From Pseudomonas sp. IAC-BECa141 (GTDB taxonomy: Bacteria > Pseudomonadota > Gammaproteobacteria > Pseudomonadales > Pseudomonadaceae): a DNA stretch of 64,000 nt. Below are positions 45,193 to 55,893 of this stretch, piece by piece. Below the pieces are notes generated by a model. The model saw only the letters and a program-made list of their open reading frames with translations. It had not been told where the DNA came from and searched no databases. Position numbers and translations under genes: made by a program. Where the stretch lies: assembly GCF_020544405.1 (NCBI RefSeq), contig NZ_CP065410.1, forward strand, positions 2,790,001 to 2,854,000, written 5' to 3'. Each line of letters begins with the position of its first letter. Position 1 is the stretch's first letter.

Positions 45193-46623
45193 TCATCGAT
45201 TCATCGGCGCAACAAACCGGCTCTTCGCCACGCTATAAATCTCGGGTTCATCACTGTCGGCAATCCTGAAGCTCAAGGTCTGCGAGCTGCTGGCCGCACG
45301 TTCGGCAGTCATCGCCACCGACACCGGCACATCGACAATCTCGCCCGGCGCCAGGCTCAGTTGGGTCTTGCCTTGCAGCTGGAAGCCATCACCGTCCACC
45401 AGGCTCAGGTTGTAGTCCTGGCGCTGCTGGGTCTTGTTGATGACCTTTAGTGTGTAGATGTTTTCGATCTGCCCCTGACCATTCTCGCGGAACAGGCCAC
45501 GGTCCTTGGTCACGTCCAGCGACACCATTGGCCGTTCGACCAATGCCAGGGCGAGTGCGCCGATCATCACGACCAGTACTGCAACGTAGCCGATCAGTCG
45601 CGGACGCAGCAGATGCGTCTTGCCACCCTGCAATTCGCGTTCGGAGGTATAGCGGATCAAGCCACGGGCGTAATTCATCTTGTCCATGATCGAATCGCAG
45701 GCGTCGATGCACGCCGCGCAGCCGATGCATTCCATTTGCAGGCCGTCGCGGATGTCGATGCCGGTCGGGCAGACCTGTACGCACAGCTGGCAATCGATGC
45801 AATCGCCGAGCCCGGCTTCGGCGGGTTTCACGTCGCGTTTGCGCGGGCCGCGGTTTTCGCCTCGGGCGGCGTCGTAGGAAATCGCCAGAGTGTCCTTGTC
45901 GAACATCACGCTCTGAAACCGCGCATACGGGCACATGTGCATGCATACCGCTTCGCGCAGCCAGCCGGCATTGATGTAGGTGGCGGCGGTGAAGAACAGC
46001 ACCCAGAACAGGCTGACACCGCCGATCCGCAGGGTCAGCAATTCTTCGGCCAGTGGCCGGATCGGGGTGAAATAGCCGACAAAGGTCAGGCCGGTCAGCA
46101 CACTGATCGCCAGCCACAACGTGTGCTTGGCCGCGCGCCGGGCGAGTTTGTTCAGGCTCCAGGGCGCTGCTTGCAGCTTGATGCGCTGGTTGCGTTCGCC
46201 TTCGGTGATTTTTTCGCACCACATGAAGATCCATGTCCACGAACTCTGCGGGCAGGTGTAACCACACCAGACCCGGCCGGCGAACACAGTAATGGCGAAC
46301 AGGCCGAACGCGGCGATGATCAGCAGCGCCGACAGCAGAATGAAATCCTGTGGCCAGAAGGTTGCGCCAAAGATGTGGAATTTGCTTTCGGAAAGGTCCC
46401 AGAGCACTGCCTGACGACCGCCCCAGTTCAGCCATACGGTGCCGAAGAACAGCAGGAACAGAAATCCCGCACCGCTCATGCGCAAGGTGCGGAACAGGCC
46501 GGTGAAGCTGCGGGTGAAAATCTGGTTATCGCTGGTGGCGTGCTTCGCCTTCATTGGGCGCGCCGGTACTGTTTTTATCTGGGGAGATGCTTCTACGGTT
46601 CGGACGGGGATTCGTTCGCTCAT
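45193..46623 (-). CDS. ccoG: Cytochrome c oxidase accessory protein CcoG (ferredoxin-like copper/iron-sulfur protein)
   Basis: The 476-residue inner-membrane protein has about four N-terminal helices with CGYTCPQSSW and CMHMCPYARF motifs, then two 4Fe-4S ferredoxin motifs (CIDCQLCVQVCP and CIGCAACIDACDS), one more helix and a C-terminal Ig-like FixG domain (about 365-470). CcoG/FixG/RdxA proteins reduce copper for cbb3 oxidase assembly (family knowledge). The ATG at 46623 is used. No ccoNOP is adjacent, so this is a second, orphan copy that probably serves the ccoN at 21.3 kb. Confidence 0.93.
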   Translation of the reverse strand: MSERIPVRTVEASPQIKTVPARPMKAKHATSDNQIFTRSFTGLFRTLRMSGAGFLFLLFFGTVWLNWGGRQAVLWDLSESKFHIFGATFWPQDFILLSALLIIAAFGLFAITVFAGRVWCGYTCPQSSWTWIFMWCEKITEGERNQRIKLQAAPWSLNKLARRAAKHTLWLAISVLTGLTFVGYFTPIRPLAEELLTLRIGGVSLFWVLFFTAATYINAGWLREAVCMHMCPYARFQSVMFDKDTLAISYDAARGENRGPRKRDVKPAEAGLGDCIDCQLCVQVCPTGIDIRDGLQMECIGCAACIDACDSIMDKMNYARGLIRYTSERELQGGKTHLLRPRLIGYVAVLVVMIGALALALVERPMVSLDVTKDRGLFRENGQGQIENIYTLKVINKTQQRQDYNLSLVDGDGFQLQGKTQLSLAPGEIVDVPVSVAMTAERAASSSQTLSFRIADSDEPEIYSVAKSRFVAPMNR

Positions 46624-46704
46624 GGTCGTTCGCTCATCAGCCTCCATCAGGCCGGGGAACTATGAGCGCCGATCTGTTTGCATAACAGACTCAGGTATTT
46701 CAAT

Positions 46705-46728
46705 AAAAAGCGTATCAGATGGCTTTTT
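46705..46728 (-). terminator. Hairpin terminator between ccoG and the DUF3203 gene
   Basis: AAAAAGC and GCTTTTT form a 7-bp stem around a 10-base loop, giving a T run on either strand. It probably ends the DUF3203 transcript. Confidence 0.6.
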
Positions 46729-46818
46729 CAGGCATGCCTGCGACAACTTGAAGCAGCACGCCGGCCAGGGCGCAGATGCCTATCCCAGACGTCTGCGCCG
46801 GACGTTGATCGAGGTCAG

Positions 46819-47067
46819 TCAAATCACCGAATCACTGTCGTCGGCCTTCAGGTGTTTGCGTCCATCGCTGGCACCTGCAACGGTCAATGCATCCGCTTCG
46901 GCTTCGGTGACGTAGATACGCCGGCCGTCCACTTCGACGAACGACATGGATTTTTCGCTATCTGTCCTGACTTCCAGGGTGTCGCAGATCCGGATTTCCT
47001 CACCATTTTCAACGGTGAAAAAACACACTTTTGATTCCGGATTGCTGTCATCGATACGCAGGGGCAT
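46819..47067 (-). CDS. Small DUF3203-like protein
   Basis: The 82-residue product begins MPLRIDDSNPESKV and contains FVEVDGRRIYVTEAEADAL followed by VAGASDGRKHLK, a pattern I associate with Pseudomonas DUF3203 proteins. It has no signal peptide or membrane helix. AAGGA lies 7 bases before ATG 47067; an in-frame ATG six codons upstream is less well placed. Function unknown. Confidence 0.72.
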   Translation of the reverse strand: MPLRIDDSNPESKVCFFTVENGEEIRICDTLEVRTDSEKSMSFVEVDGRRIYVTEAEADALTVAGASDGRKHLKADDSDSVI

Positions 47068-47189
47068 GGGCCAGTCCTTTTTCACAGGGGATCTGAAGGG
47101 TTAGGGCCTACGCTGCGCCGATCGTTCTACGCAACCGATTAATGGTCGCCGCTGTCCACCTTTTATCGCCTCTTTACAAGGACTGCAGG

Positions 47190-47726
47190 ATGAACGCCTG
47201 GTGGCATGAAGTGTGGGAAACCCTGCAAGCGGAATTCGCCGACATCGGCGATGCATCGCAGCTGACGCGGATCACCGTGCGCCTGCTCATGGCGGCGCTA
47301 TTGGGCGGGATTCTCGGGTTCGAGCGCGAGCACAAAGGCAAGGCCGCCGGGGTGCGAACGCACATGCTGGTGGCCCTCGGCGCGGCGTTGTTTGTGCTGG
47401 TGCCGCAATTGTCCGGGTCTCAGGCCGATGCCATGAGCCGGGTGGTGCAAGGGGTAATCGCCGGCATCGGCTTTCTCGGCGCCGGGACCATCCTGAAGAA
47501 TCACGAAGGCGACGAAGGCCACGTCAAGGGTCTGACCACCGCCGCGGGTTTGTGGATGACCGCCGCCATCGGCGTCGCGGCCGGGTTGGGCCGCGAGGCG
47601 ACGGCGGTGTTCAGTACGTTGCTGGCGCTGGGGATCTTCAGTGTCATGCCGCGGATCGTCAGCGTGTTCGAGAAGGATCAGCCGGATAAGGACCGCATCG
47701 AGAAGGATCACAGCGATCCTCGCTGA
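47190..47726 (+). CDS. MgtC/SapB family membrane protein
   Basis: The 178-residue product has about five membrane helices and the family signature: LLMAALLGGILGFEREHKGK, then AAGVRTHMLVALGAALF and GAGTILKN. MgtC-type proteins inhibit the F1Fo ATPase and aid growth at low magnesium, but short members lacking the C-terminal ACT-like domain, as here, are less well understood. CAGGATG overlaps the start, with AAGGA further upstream. Its stop abuts the stop of the convergent small gene. Confidence 0.9.
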   Translation: MNAWWHEVWETLQAEFADIGDASQLTRITVRLLMAALLGGILGFEREHKGKAAGVRTHMLVALGAALFVLVPQLSGSQADAMSRVVQGVIAGIGFLGAGTILKNHEGDEGHVKGLTTAAGLWMTAAIGVAAGLGREATAVFSTLLALGIFSVMPRIVSVFEKDQPDKDRIEKDHSDPR

Positions 47727-47885
47727 TCAGACAATCACCGGCGGCATGGTCGTCGGCGGTTCCTCCTTGGGCGGTGGCGTGGTGCCAGGGGGTTCCTGTT
47801 CGGGGATTGGTTGCGGTTCGGTCTCGGGCAGGACCGGTTTGTCGATGTTCGGGTCAGGTGTTTCGGCCGGAATCGGAATAGTCAT
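47727..47885 (-). CDS. Small proline-rich protein of unknown function
   Basis: The 52-residue product is about one third proline with many glutamates (MTIPIPAETPDPNIDKPV at its start). GGAGG lies 9 bases before the ATG, and the stop abuts the MgtC stop head-on. Such low-complexity peptides recur in pseudomonads as I recall. No signal peptide is seen. The good ribosome site is the main reason to accept it. Confidence 0.6.
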   Translation of the reverse strand: MTIPIPAETPDPNIDKPVLPETEPQPIPEQEPPGTTPPPKEEPPTTMPPVIV

Positions 47886-47985
47886 CGGGTAAACCTCCGT
47901 GTGGCACTTGGCGTAGGAAGTGCTTAAGTGGATTGACCACTGCACTGCGAAATCGATCCGATTTTGTGGCGGGGCAAATCCCTGT

Positions 47986-48013
47986 GAACTTTTCCCGGCG
48001 ATGGCCGCTCGGA
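47986..48013 (+). promoter_or_regulatory. AlgU (sigma-22/RpoE-like) promoter candidate for glgE
   Basis: GAACTT (47986-47991) and TCGGA (48009-48013) are separated by 17 bases; AlgU promoters read GAACTT-N16/17-TCTGA. The predicted transcript would start near 48020 and carry a leader of about 85 bases before the glgE ATG at 48104. This fits control of alpha-glucan and trehalose metabolism by envelope or osmotic stress. Confidence 0.45.
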
Positions 48014-48103
48014 ACCTGAGAGATTTCATCACCGGGCGCAGGCCCGGCCGTGACCGCCAAACAGGCAAACGAGCGTCCTTGGGGCGTTAAGGAGAGATGC
48101 TCA

Positions 48104-50101
48104 ATGACTGCTGAAAAACCCTCCGAACTGAGCTACAACCCGCACATCCCGCTGTCGCAGGCGCTGTTGCTGCCGCGCATCGTCATTGAAAACACCGCAC
48201 CGACCCTCGACGGTGGACAGTTTGCCGTCAAGGCGATCGCCGGTCGCGAGATCGTGGTCACCAGCAAGGTGTTCGCCGACGGTCACGACAAACTCGCAGT
48301 GCGCATCCGTTGGCGCGAAGAGGGCGATGAGACCTGGCAGACCGAAGTCATGAGCGATCAGGGCAATAACGGCTGGCGCGGTGTGTTTCAGCCGCAGCGC
48401 ATGGGCCGTTATCTGTTCCTGATCGAAGCGTGGATCGACCAGTTCGCCAGTTTTCAGTACGAACTGGAGAAAAAACACACCGCCGCCGTCCCGGTCAGTC
48501 TCGAGTTGCAAGAGGGGCGGAACATGGTGCAGCAGGCCGCCGAGCGCAGCGAAGGGCAGCTCAGCGAACAGCTGGCCGGCCTGCACCACGAATTGTCCGG
48601 CCTGCTCGAAACCGAGCAGGTCGCGTTGTTTCTGCACTCGCGCAGTGCGCAACTGATGGCCGAGGCCGATCATCGCGCCTACTTGAGCCTCAGCCCGGAA
48701 TTTCCGGTGGACGTCGAGCGCGAACTGGCGGAATTCGCCAGTTGGTATGAACTGTTTCCCCGCTCGATCACCGACGATCCCGCTCGCCACGGCACTTTCA
48801 ATGACGTGCATTCGCGGTTGCCGATGATTCAGGACATGGGCTTCGACGTGCTGTACTTCACGCCGATTCACCCGATTGGCCGCAGTCATCGCAAGGGCCG
48901 CAACAATTCCCTGACCGCCGGCCCGGATGATCCCGGCAGCCCGTATGCGATCGGCAGCGAGGAGGGCGGCCACGAAGCGATTCACTCGCAACTCGGTACC
49001 CGCGAAGACTTCCGTCGGCTGGTGGCTGCTGCCGCTGACCATGGTCTGGAGATCGCCCTGGATTTCGCCATCCAGTGTTCCCAGGATCACCCGTGGCTCA
49101 AACAGCATCCGGGCTGGTTCAACTGGCGGCCGGACGGCACGATCAAATACGCGGAGAACCCGCCAAAGAAATATCAGGACATCGTCAACGTCGACTTTTA
49201 TGCGCCGGAAGCGATTCCCAGCCTGTGGGTCGAGTTGCGCGACATCGTGGTCGGCTGGGTGCAGGAGGGCGTGAAGATCTTTCGCGTGGACAACCCGCAC
49301 ACCAAGCCGCTGCCGTTCTGGCAATGGTTGATCGCCGATGTGCGCACGCTGTACCCGGAAGTGATCTTCCTCGCTGAAGCCTTCACCACCCCGGCGATGA
49401 TGGCGCGGCTGGGCAAGGTCGGTTACACCCAGAGCTACACCTATTTCACCTGGCGCAACACCAAGACCGAACTGGCGACCTACTTCAGCGAACTCAATGA
49501 ATCGCCGTGGCGCGAGTGCTACCGGCCGAACTTCTTCGTCAATACTCCGGACATCAACCCGGCGTTCCTGCATGAATCGGGGCGCCCCGGATTTTTGATT
49601 CGCGCGGCGCTGGCGACCATGGGCTCAGGTCTGTGGGGCATGTATTCGGGGTTTGAGCTGTGTGAATCGGCGCCGGTGCCCGGCAAAGAGGAATATCTCG
49701 ATTCCGAGAAGTACGAGATCCGCGTCCGCGACTTCAACCAGCCCGGCAACATCATTGCCGAGATCGCCCAGCTCAACCGCATCCGCCGCCAGAACCCGGC
49801 GTTGCACAGCCATCTGGGCCTGAAGATCTACAACGCCTGGAACGACAACATTCTGTATTTCGGCAAGCGCAGCGCGGACGGCAGCAACTTCATTCTGGTG
49901 GCCGTCAGCCTCGATCCGCATAACGTTCAGGAAGCGAATTTCGAGTTGCCGCTGTGGGAAATGGGCCTGCCGGACGATGCCATCACCCACGGCGAAGACC
50001 TGATGAACGGCCATCGCTGGGACTGGTACGGCAAATACCAGTTCATGCGGATCGACCCGGCTTATCAACCGTTCGGAATCTGGCGCATTACTTCTTCCTG
50101 A
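48104..50101 (+). CDS. glgE: Alpha-1,4-glucan:maltose-1-phosphate maltosyltransferase
   Basis: The 665-residue GH13 enzyme extends alpha-glucan with maltosyl units from maltose-1-phosphate. An N-terminal all-beta domain (about 30-140) and a helical insert precede the catalytic barrel. The nucleophile is D395 in FRVDNPHTKPLPFW and the acid/base is about E424 in FLAEAFTTPAMMARL, agreeing with known GlgE enzymes. GGAGAG precedes ATG 48104. It is the first gene of the glgE-treS/mak-glgB group. A palindromic repeat is lodged between it and treS. Confidence 0.95.
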   Translation: MTAEKPSELSYNPHIPLSQALLLPRIVIENTAPTLDGGQFAVKAIAGREIVVTSKVFADGHDKLAVRIRWREEGDETWQTEVMSDQGNNGWRGVFQPQRMGRYLFLIEAWIDQFASFQYELEKKHTAAVPVSLELQEGRNMVQQAAERSEGQLSEQLAGLHHELSGLLETEQVALFLHSRSAQLMAEADHRAYLSLSPEFPVDVERELAEFASWYELFPRSITDDPARHGTFNDVHSRLPMIQDMGFDVLYFTPIHPIGRSHRKGRNNSLTAGPDDPGSPYAIGSEEGGHEAIHSQLGTREDFRRLVAAAADHGLEIALDFAIQCSQDHPWLKQHPGWFNWRPDGTIKYAENPPKKYQDIVNVDFYAPEAIPSLWVELRDIVVGWVQEGVKIFRVDNPHTKPLPFWQWLIADVRTLYPEVIFLAEAFTTPAMMARLGKVGYTQSYTYFTWRNTKTELATYFSELNESPWRECYRPNFFVNTPDINPAFLHESGRPGFLIRAALATMGSGLWGMYSGFELCESAPVPGKEEYLDSEKYEIRVRDFNQPGNIIAEIAQLNRIRRQNPALHSHLGLKIYNAWNDNILYFGKRSADGSNFILVAVSLDPHNVQEANFELPLWEMGLPDDAITHGEDLMNGHRWDWYGKYQFMRIDPAYQPFGIWRITSS

Positions 50102-50105
50102 TGAT

Positions 50106-50227
50106 GATCGTTCCCACGTCGAGGCGTCGAACCGTCCGCGTGGGAATGCATCCCGGGACGCTCCGCGTCCCAGCGGTGGACGCAGAGCGTCCAAGGCGGC
50201 ATTCCCACGCAGAGCGTGGGAACGATC
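50106..50227. repeat. Palindromic intergenic repeat, copy 6
   Basis: A 122-bp copy with inverted GATCGTTCCCACG ends. It fills most of the 167-bp gap between glgE and treS, the only copy inside a likely operon. Confidence 0.92.
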
Positions 50228-50268
50228 AGTAGCAGCTTCGGCTTCAATGAATTCAACAGGAGTTTCAC

Positions 50269-53200
50269 ATGGCGAAGAAACCCAAGGCAGCCACCTTCAT
50301 CAAGGACCCGCTCTGGTACAAGGACGCGGTGATTTATCAAGTTCACGTCAAATCCTTTTTCGATTCGAATAACGACGGAATCGGCGACTTTCCCGGCCTG
50401 ATCGCCAAACTCGATTACATCGCCGAACTCGGCGTCAACACCATCTGGCTATTGCCGTTCTATCCCTCGCCACGCCGTGACGACGGTTACGACATTGCCG
50501 AATACCGTGGCGTGCACAGCGATTACGGGACGATGGCCGATGCCAAACGGTTCATTGCCGAGGCACACAAGCGTGGCTTGCGGGTGATTACCGAGCTGGT
50601 CATCAACCACACCTCCGATCAGCACCCGTGGTTCCAGCGGGCGCGCAAGGCCAAGCCCGGTTCGGCGGCGCGGGATTTCTATGTGTGGTCGGATGACGAC
50701 CAGAAATACGACGGCACGCGGATCATTTTTCTCGACACCGAAAAGTCCAACTGGACCTGGGACCCGGTCGCCGGCCAGTACTTCTGGCACCGTTTCTATT
50801 CGCACCAGCCGGACCTGAACTTCGACAACCCGCAAGTCATGAAAGCCGTGCTCTCGGTGATGCGTTACTGGCTGGACATGGGCATCGACGGCCTGCGCCT
50901 GGACGCGATTCCGTACCTGATCGAACGCGACGGCACCAACAACGAAAACCTCCCGGAAACCCACGACGTCCTCAAGCAGATCCGCGCCGAAATCGACGCC
51001 AATTATCCGGATCGCATGCTGCTGGCCGAGGCCAATCAATGGCCGGAAGATACCCAGCTGTACTTCGGTGATACCGACGCCGAGGGCGTGAATGGCGATG
51101 AATGCCACATGGCGTTTCACTTCCCGCTGATGCCGCGCATGTACATGGCGCTGGCCCAGGAAGATCGCTTTCCGATCACCGACATCCTGCGCCAGACTCC
51201 GGAAATCCCGGCCAACTGCCAATGGGCGATCTTCCTGCGCAACCACGATGAACTGACGCTGGAGATGGTCACCGACAAGGAACGCGACTACCTCTGGAAC
51301 TACTACGCCGCCGACCGCCGTGCGCGGATCAACCTCGGCATTCGCCGGCGCCTGGCGCCGCTGATGGAGCGCGACCGTCGTCGCATCGAGCTGCTCAACA
51401 GCCTGCTGCTGTCGATGCCCGGCACGCCGACCCTGTATTACGGCGATGAAATCGGCATGGGCGACAACATCTATCTGGGCGATCGCGACGGCGTGCGCAC
51501 GCCGATGCAATGGTCGATCGACCGCAATGGCGGCTTCTCCCGCGCCGATCCGGCCAGCCTGGTGCTGCCGCCGATCATGGACCCGCAATACGGTTACCAG
51601 TCGGTCAACGTCGAAACCCAGGCCGGCGATCCGCACTCGTTGCTGAACTGGACCCGGCGTCTGCTGGCCGTTCGCAAGCAGTCGAAGGCGTTCGGTCGCG
51701 GCACGCTGAAAATGCTCTCGCCGGCCAATCGTCGCGTCCTGGCCTACACCCGCGAATACACCGGGCCGGACGGCAAGCATGAAATCATCCTGTGCGTGGC
51801 CAACGTGTCGCGCAGCGCGCAAGCGGTGGAGCTGGACTTGTCGGCCTACGTCGGCATGGTGCCGGTGGAAATGCTGGGTGGTAACGCATTTCCGCCCATC
51901 GGCCAGCTCAACTTTCTGCTGACCCTGGCGCCTTACGGCTTCTACTGGTTTGGCCTGGCGGCGGAAAACCAGATGCCGAGCTGGCACGTTGAGCCCGCGC
52001 AGAGCCTGCCGGACTTCACCACGCTGGTGCTGAAAAAACGCATGGAGGAACTGCTGGAGGCGCCGTCCCGCGCCACCCTCGAACAGGGCATCCTGCCAAA
52101 CTGGCTGCAAAACCGCCGCTGGTTCGCCGGCAAGGACGCCGCCATCGACCAGGTGAAACTGGCCTACGGCGTGCGTTTCGGCGACGCACAGCATCCGGTG
52201 TTGCTCAGCGAAATCGAAGTGCACAGTGACGGGCAGACCAGCCGTTATCAGCTGCCTTTCGGGTTCATTTCGGAAGATCAGGTCGGGCCGGCGTTGCCCC
52301 AGCAACTGGCCTTGGCGCGAGTGCGCCGGGTGCGTCAGGTCGGGTTGATCACTGACGCCTTCAGCCTTGAAGCGTTTATTCGCGCGGTTCTGCAAGGCAT
52401 GCAGAGCGGCACGGTGCTGGAATCCAGCGATGGCGAGATCCGTTTCGAAGCAACGCCGCAACTGGAAAAACTCGGCCTGGGCGCGGAATCCGAAGTGCGC
52501 TATCTGTCCGCCGAGCAATCCAACAGTTCGGTGGTGATCGGCGGCAGTCTGGTACTGAAGCTGATCCGCAAAGTCGCTTCCGGCGTACACCCGGAACTGG
52601 AGATGAGCGCTTACCTGACCGATGCCGGATTTGCCAATATCTCCCCGCTGCTCGGTTCGGTGATTCGCCGCGGCGCCGGTGGTGAAGACAACCTGCTGAT
52701 GATTGCGCAAGGCTATTTGAGCAATCAGGGCGATGCCTGGGAATGGACGCAGAACAACCTCGAACGGGCGCTGCGCGATGAGCTGGCGGATGCCGTGTCC
52801 GAGCAGGCGCAGCATTACAACGCCTTGGGTGAACTGAAGGATTTCGCCGGCATGCTCGGCCAGCGTCTGGGGGAAATGCATCAGGTGCTGGCGGCGCCGA
52901 GCGACAATCAGGACTTCGCACCGCAACTCAGTTCGGCCAAGGATGCACAGGCGACCGGCAAGGATGTCGGAGCTCAGGTCGAGCGCGCGTTGCAGCTGCT
53001 CAAACAGCATCAGGGCGAACTCGACGGGGCGGATCAGAAGCTTGTTGCCCGGTTGCTCGACAACAAGAAAACCATTCTTGCCCACGTGCAGGAACTGGCG
53101 AAGCAATCTGCCGGCGGCTTGCGCATTCGTGTGCACGGCGACCTGCATTTGGGGCAAGTGCTGGTGATCAAGGGCGACGCGTACCTGATCGATTTCGAAG

Positions 53201-53610
53201 GCGAACCGGCGCGACCACTGGCCGAACGCCGAGGCAAGCACAGTCCGTACAAGGACGTCAGTGGTGTGCTGCGCTCCTTCGATTACGCCGCCGCCATGGC
53301 GTTGAATGTGCACAACGTCGACAACAGCCCCGAGGCCGAAGCCGCGCGTCGGCGGGTCACGGAGCGTTACCTGCGTGAAGCCCGGGAAGCATTTCTCCAG
53401 GCATATCGCCAAGCGGCAGCTAGTCTTGATCATGCCTGGCAAGATCCTGAAGGTGCCAACGCCGCACTGGCGTTGTTCGGTCTGGAGAAAGCGGCCTACG
53501 AAGTGGCCTATGAAGCCGAAAATCGCCCCACCTGGCTGCCCGTGCCGCTGCACGGTCTGTATGGGTTATTGACGGGGCTCAAACCCTTTTCCGATCTTGG
53601 TGGAGAGTAG
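50269..53610 (+). CDS. treS: Trehalose synthase/maltokinase fusion (TreS-Pep2)
   Basis: The 1113-residue bifunctional enzyme has an N-terminal GH13 trehalose synthase (about 1-550) with nucleophile D211 ([11 protein letters not shown]), acid/base E254 ([11 protein letters not shown]) and LRNHDELTL, interconverting trehalose and maltose. The C-terminal maltokinase (about 590-1110) shows the kinase motifs HGDLHLGQ (H956) and DFEG (D975) and phosphorylates maltose to maltose-1-phosphate. This product feeds GlgE, encoded upstream. AGGAG lies before the ATG, and glgB follows after two bases. Confidence 0.96.
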   Translation: MAKKPKAATFIKDPLWYKDAVIYQVHVKSFFDSNNDGIGDFPGLIAKLDYIAELGVNTIWLLPFYPSPRRDDGYDIAEYRGVHSDYGTMADAKRFIAEAHKRGLRVITELVINHTSDQHPWFQRARKAKPGSAARDFYVWSDDDQKYDGTRIIFLDTEKSNWTWDPVAGQYFWHRFYSHQPDLNFDNPQVMKAVLSVMRYWLDMGIDGLRLDAIPYLIERDGTNNENLPETHDVLKQIRAEIDANYPDRMLLAEANQWPEDTQLYFGDTDAEGVNGDECHMAFHFPLMPRMYMALAQEDRFPITDILRQTPEIPANCQWAIFLRNHDELTLEMVTDKERDYLWNYYAADRRARINLGIRRRLAPLMERDRRRIELLNSLLLSMPGTPTLYYGDEIGMGDNIYLGDRDGVRTPMQWSIDRNGGFSRADPASLVLPPIMDPQYGYQSVNVETQAGDPHSLLNWTRRLLAVRKQSKAFGRGTLKMLSPANRRVLAYTREYTGPDGKHEIILCVANVSRSAQAVELDLSAYVGMVPVEMLGGNAFPPIGQLNFLLTLAPYGFYWFGLAAENQMPSWHVEPAQSLPDFTTLVLKKRMEELLEAPSRATLEQGILPNWLQNRRWFAGKDAAIDQVKLAYGVRFGDAQHPVLLSEIEVHSDGQTSRYQLPFGFISEDQVGPALPQQLALARVRRVRQVGLITDAFSLEAFIRAVLQGMQSGTVLESSDGEIRFEATPQLEKLGLGAESEVRYLSAEQSNSSVVIGGSLVLKLIRKVASGVHPELEMSAYLTDAGFANISPLLGSVIRRGAGGEDNLLMIAQGYLSNQGDAWEWTQNNLERALRDELADAVSEQAQHYNALGELKDFAGMLGQRLGEMHQVLAAPSDNQDFAPQLSSAKDAQATGKDVGAQVERALQLLKQHQGELDGADQKLVARLLDNKKTILAHVQELAKQSAGGLRIRVHGDLHLGQVLVIKGDAYLIDFEGEPARPLAERRGKHSPYKDVSGVLRSFDYAAAMALNVHNVDNSPEAEAARRRVTERYLREAREAFLQAYRQAAASLDHAWQDPEGANAALALFGLEKAAYEVAYEAENRPTWLPVPLHGLYGLLTGLKPFSDLGGE

Positions 53611-53612
53611 TC

Positions 53613-55853
53613 ATGAGTTTCTCGAACAAGGAACAGGGTCACGTTAACGAACGATTGCTGCCCAGGGCGAAGGACATCGATGCCCTGGTGCGTGCAGAAC
53701 ATCACGACCCGTTTTCCATTCTTGGCCCCCACGGCGATGGTGCCGGCGGGCAATTCATCCGGGCGTATCTGCCCGGCGCGTTAAGCGTTTCGGTACTGGA
53801 CAAACACAGTGGCGAAGAGCGTGGCCCGCTGGAGGCTACCGAAACACCGGGGCTGTTCGTCGGCCATTTCGAGGACGCGCGGCCCTACCTGTTGCGTACC
53901 CGTTGGGCCGGCGGTGAGCAGGTCGCGGAAGATCCCTACAGCTTTGGCCAGTTGCTCGGTGAAATGGACTTGTATCTGTTCGCCGAAGGCAACCATCGCG
54001 ACCTCAGCAGTTGCCTCGGTGCGCAGCTGAAAACCGTCGATGGCGTCGACGGTGTGCGCTTTGCCGTGTGGGCACCGAATGCCCGACGGGTATCGGTGGT
54101 CGGCGACTTCAACGTCTGGGACGGGCGCCGGCACCCGATGCGCTTGCGGCATCCGTCCGGCGTGTGGGAGTTGTTCATTCCGCGCCTGCAAGCGGGGGAG
54201 CTGTACAAGTACGAAATCCTCGGGCCCCACGGCATCCTGCCGCTCAAGGCCGACCCGATGGCGCTGGCCACCAGTCTGCCGCCGGACACTGCGTCGAAAG
54301 TCGCCTCGCCGCTGCAGATCGACTGGCAGGATCAGGACTGGATGACTGGCCGTCGCGAGCGCCAGCAGCACAATGCGCCGCTGTCGATCTATGAGCTGCA
54401 TGCCGGATCCTGGCAATGCGAACTCGACGATCTCGGCGAAGTGGCGCGTCAGTACACTTGGCCGGAGCTGGCCGAGCGACTGATTCCCTACGTGAGGGAA
54501 CTGGGTTTCACCCACATTGAACTGATGCCGATCATGGAGCACCCGTTCGGCGGTTCCTGGGGTTATCAGTTGCTGTCGCAGTTCGCCCCGAGCGCCCGTT
54601 ACGGCACGCCGGACGAGTTCGCGGCGTTCGTCAACGCCTGCCATCAGGCCGGTATCGGGGTGATTCTCGACTGGGTGCCGGCACATTTCCCGACCGATGC
54701 TCACGGTCTGGCGCAGTTCGACGGCACCGCGCTGTACGAATATGGCAACCCGCTGGAAGGCTTCCACCAGGACTGGGACACGCTGATCTATAACCTCGGT
54801 CGCACCGAAGTGCACGGTTACATGCTGGCCTCGGCGCTGCACTGGTTGAAGCATTTCCACATTGACGGCCTGCGGGTCGATGCGGTGGCGTCGATGCTCT
54901 ATCGCGACTACTCGCGCAAGGCGGGGGAGTGGGTGCCCAATCGCCATGGCGGTCGCGAGAATCTGGAAGCCATCGATTTCCTTCGCCACCTGAACGACGT
55001 GGTGGCGCTGGAAGCTCCGGGCGCGCTGGTGATCGCCGAGGAATCCACGGCGTGGCCGGGTGTCAGCCAGAGTACCCAGCAGGGCGGGCTCGGTTTCGCC
55101 TACAAATGGAACATGGGCTGGATGCACGATTCGCTGCACTACATTCAGCAGGACCCGGTTTACCGCGCCCATCACCACAACGAGCTGAGCTTTGGCCTGG
55201 TGTACGCCTGGTCCGAGCGTTTCATCCTGCCGATTTCCCACGACGAAGTGGTACACGGCAAGCATTCGCTGATCGACAAGATGCCCGGCGACCGCTGGCA
55301 GAAATTCGCCAACCTGCGCGCTTACCTGAGCTTCATGTGGACCCATCCGGGCAAGAAACTGCTGTTCATGGGTTGCGAGTTCGGCCAGTGGCGCGAGTGG
55401 AATCACGACCAGCAGCTGGACTGGTATCTGCTGCAATATTCGGAGCACAAAGGAGTGCAGAAACTGGTCGGCGACCTCAACCGGCTCTACCGCGAAGAGC
55501 CGGCGCTGCACGAGCAGGACGATGCGCCGCAAGGCTTTCAGTGGTTGATCGGTGACGATGCGATCAACAGCGTTTACGCGTGGTTGCGCTGGAGCAAGGA
55601 CGGCACGCCGGTGCTGGTGGTAGCCAACTTCACCCCGGTGCCGCGCCAGTCGTACCGCGTGGGCGTGCCGTTTGCCGGACGCTGGAAGGAATTGCTCAAC
55701 AGTGACGCCGACACCTACGCCGGTTCCAATTATGGCAACGGCGGCGGTGCGTTCACCGATGAGGTCGCGAGCCATGGGCAGGCGTTGTCGCTGGAACTGA
55801 ACCTGCCGCCATTGGCGGTGTTGATCCTTAAGCCCGAGGGCCCAAGCGAGTAA
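53613..55853 (+). CDS. glgB: 1,4-alpha-glucan branching enzyme
   Basis: The 746-residue enzyme has two N-terminal beta domains (about 20-230; the CBM48 module includes [20 protein letters not shown]), a GH13 barrel with nucleophile D423 ([12 protein letters not shown]), acid/base E476 ([11 protein letters not shown]) and the HDEVVHGK motif, and a C-terminal beta domain. It introduces alpha-1,6 branches into the glucan made by GlgE. A GGTGGAGAG ribosome site overlaps the end of treS, so it is translated with it. Confidence 0.96.
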   Translation: MSFSNKEQGHVNERLLPRAKDIDALVRAEHHDPFSILGPHGDGAGGQFIRAYLPGALSVSVLDKHSGEERGPLEATETPGLFVGHFEDARPYLLRTRWAGGEQVAEDPYSFGQLLGEMDLYLFAEGNHRDLSSCLGAQLKTVDGVDGVRFAVWAPNARRVSVVGDFNVWDGRRHPMRLRHPSGVWELFIPRLQAGELYKYEILGPHGILPLKADPMALATSLPPDTASKVASPLQIDWQDQDWMTGRRERQQHNAPLSIYELHAGSWQCELDDLGEVARQYTWPELAERLIPYVRELGFTHIELMPIMEHPFGGSWGYQLLSQFAPSARYGTPDEFAAFVNACHQAGIGVILDWVPAHFPTDAHGLAQFDGTALYEYGNPLEGFHQDWDTLIYNLGRTEVHGYMLASALHWLKHFHIDGLRVDAVASMLYRDYSRKAGEWVPNRHGGRENLEAIDFLRHLNDVVALEAPGALVIAEESTAWPGVSQSTQQGGLGFAYKWNMGWMHDSLHYIQQDPVYRAHHHNELSFGLVYAWSERFILPISHDEVVHGKHSLIDKMPGDRWQKFANLRAYLSFMWTHPGKKLLFMGCEFGQWREWNHDQQLDWYLLQYSEHKGVQKLVGDLNRLYREEPALHEQDDAPQGFQWLIGDDAINSVYAWLRWSKDGTPVLVVANFTPVPRQSYRVGVPFAGRWKELLNSDADTYAGSNYGNGGGAFTDEVASHGQALSLELNLPPLAVLILKPEGPSE

Positions 55854-55893
55854 CGGGACGCCTCCACGCGAGATCGCTCCCTCGCGGATTACT

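Noticed and set aside
50449-53553. A 1034-codon open frame antisense to treS
   Set aside because: It is the mirror of the treS codons in GC-rich DNA: it lacks a ribosome site and domain features and is rich in His, Gln and Arg. The sense frame has all catalytic motifs.
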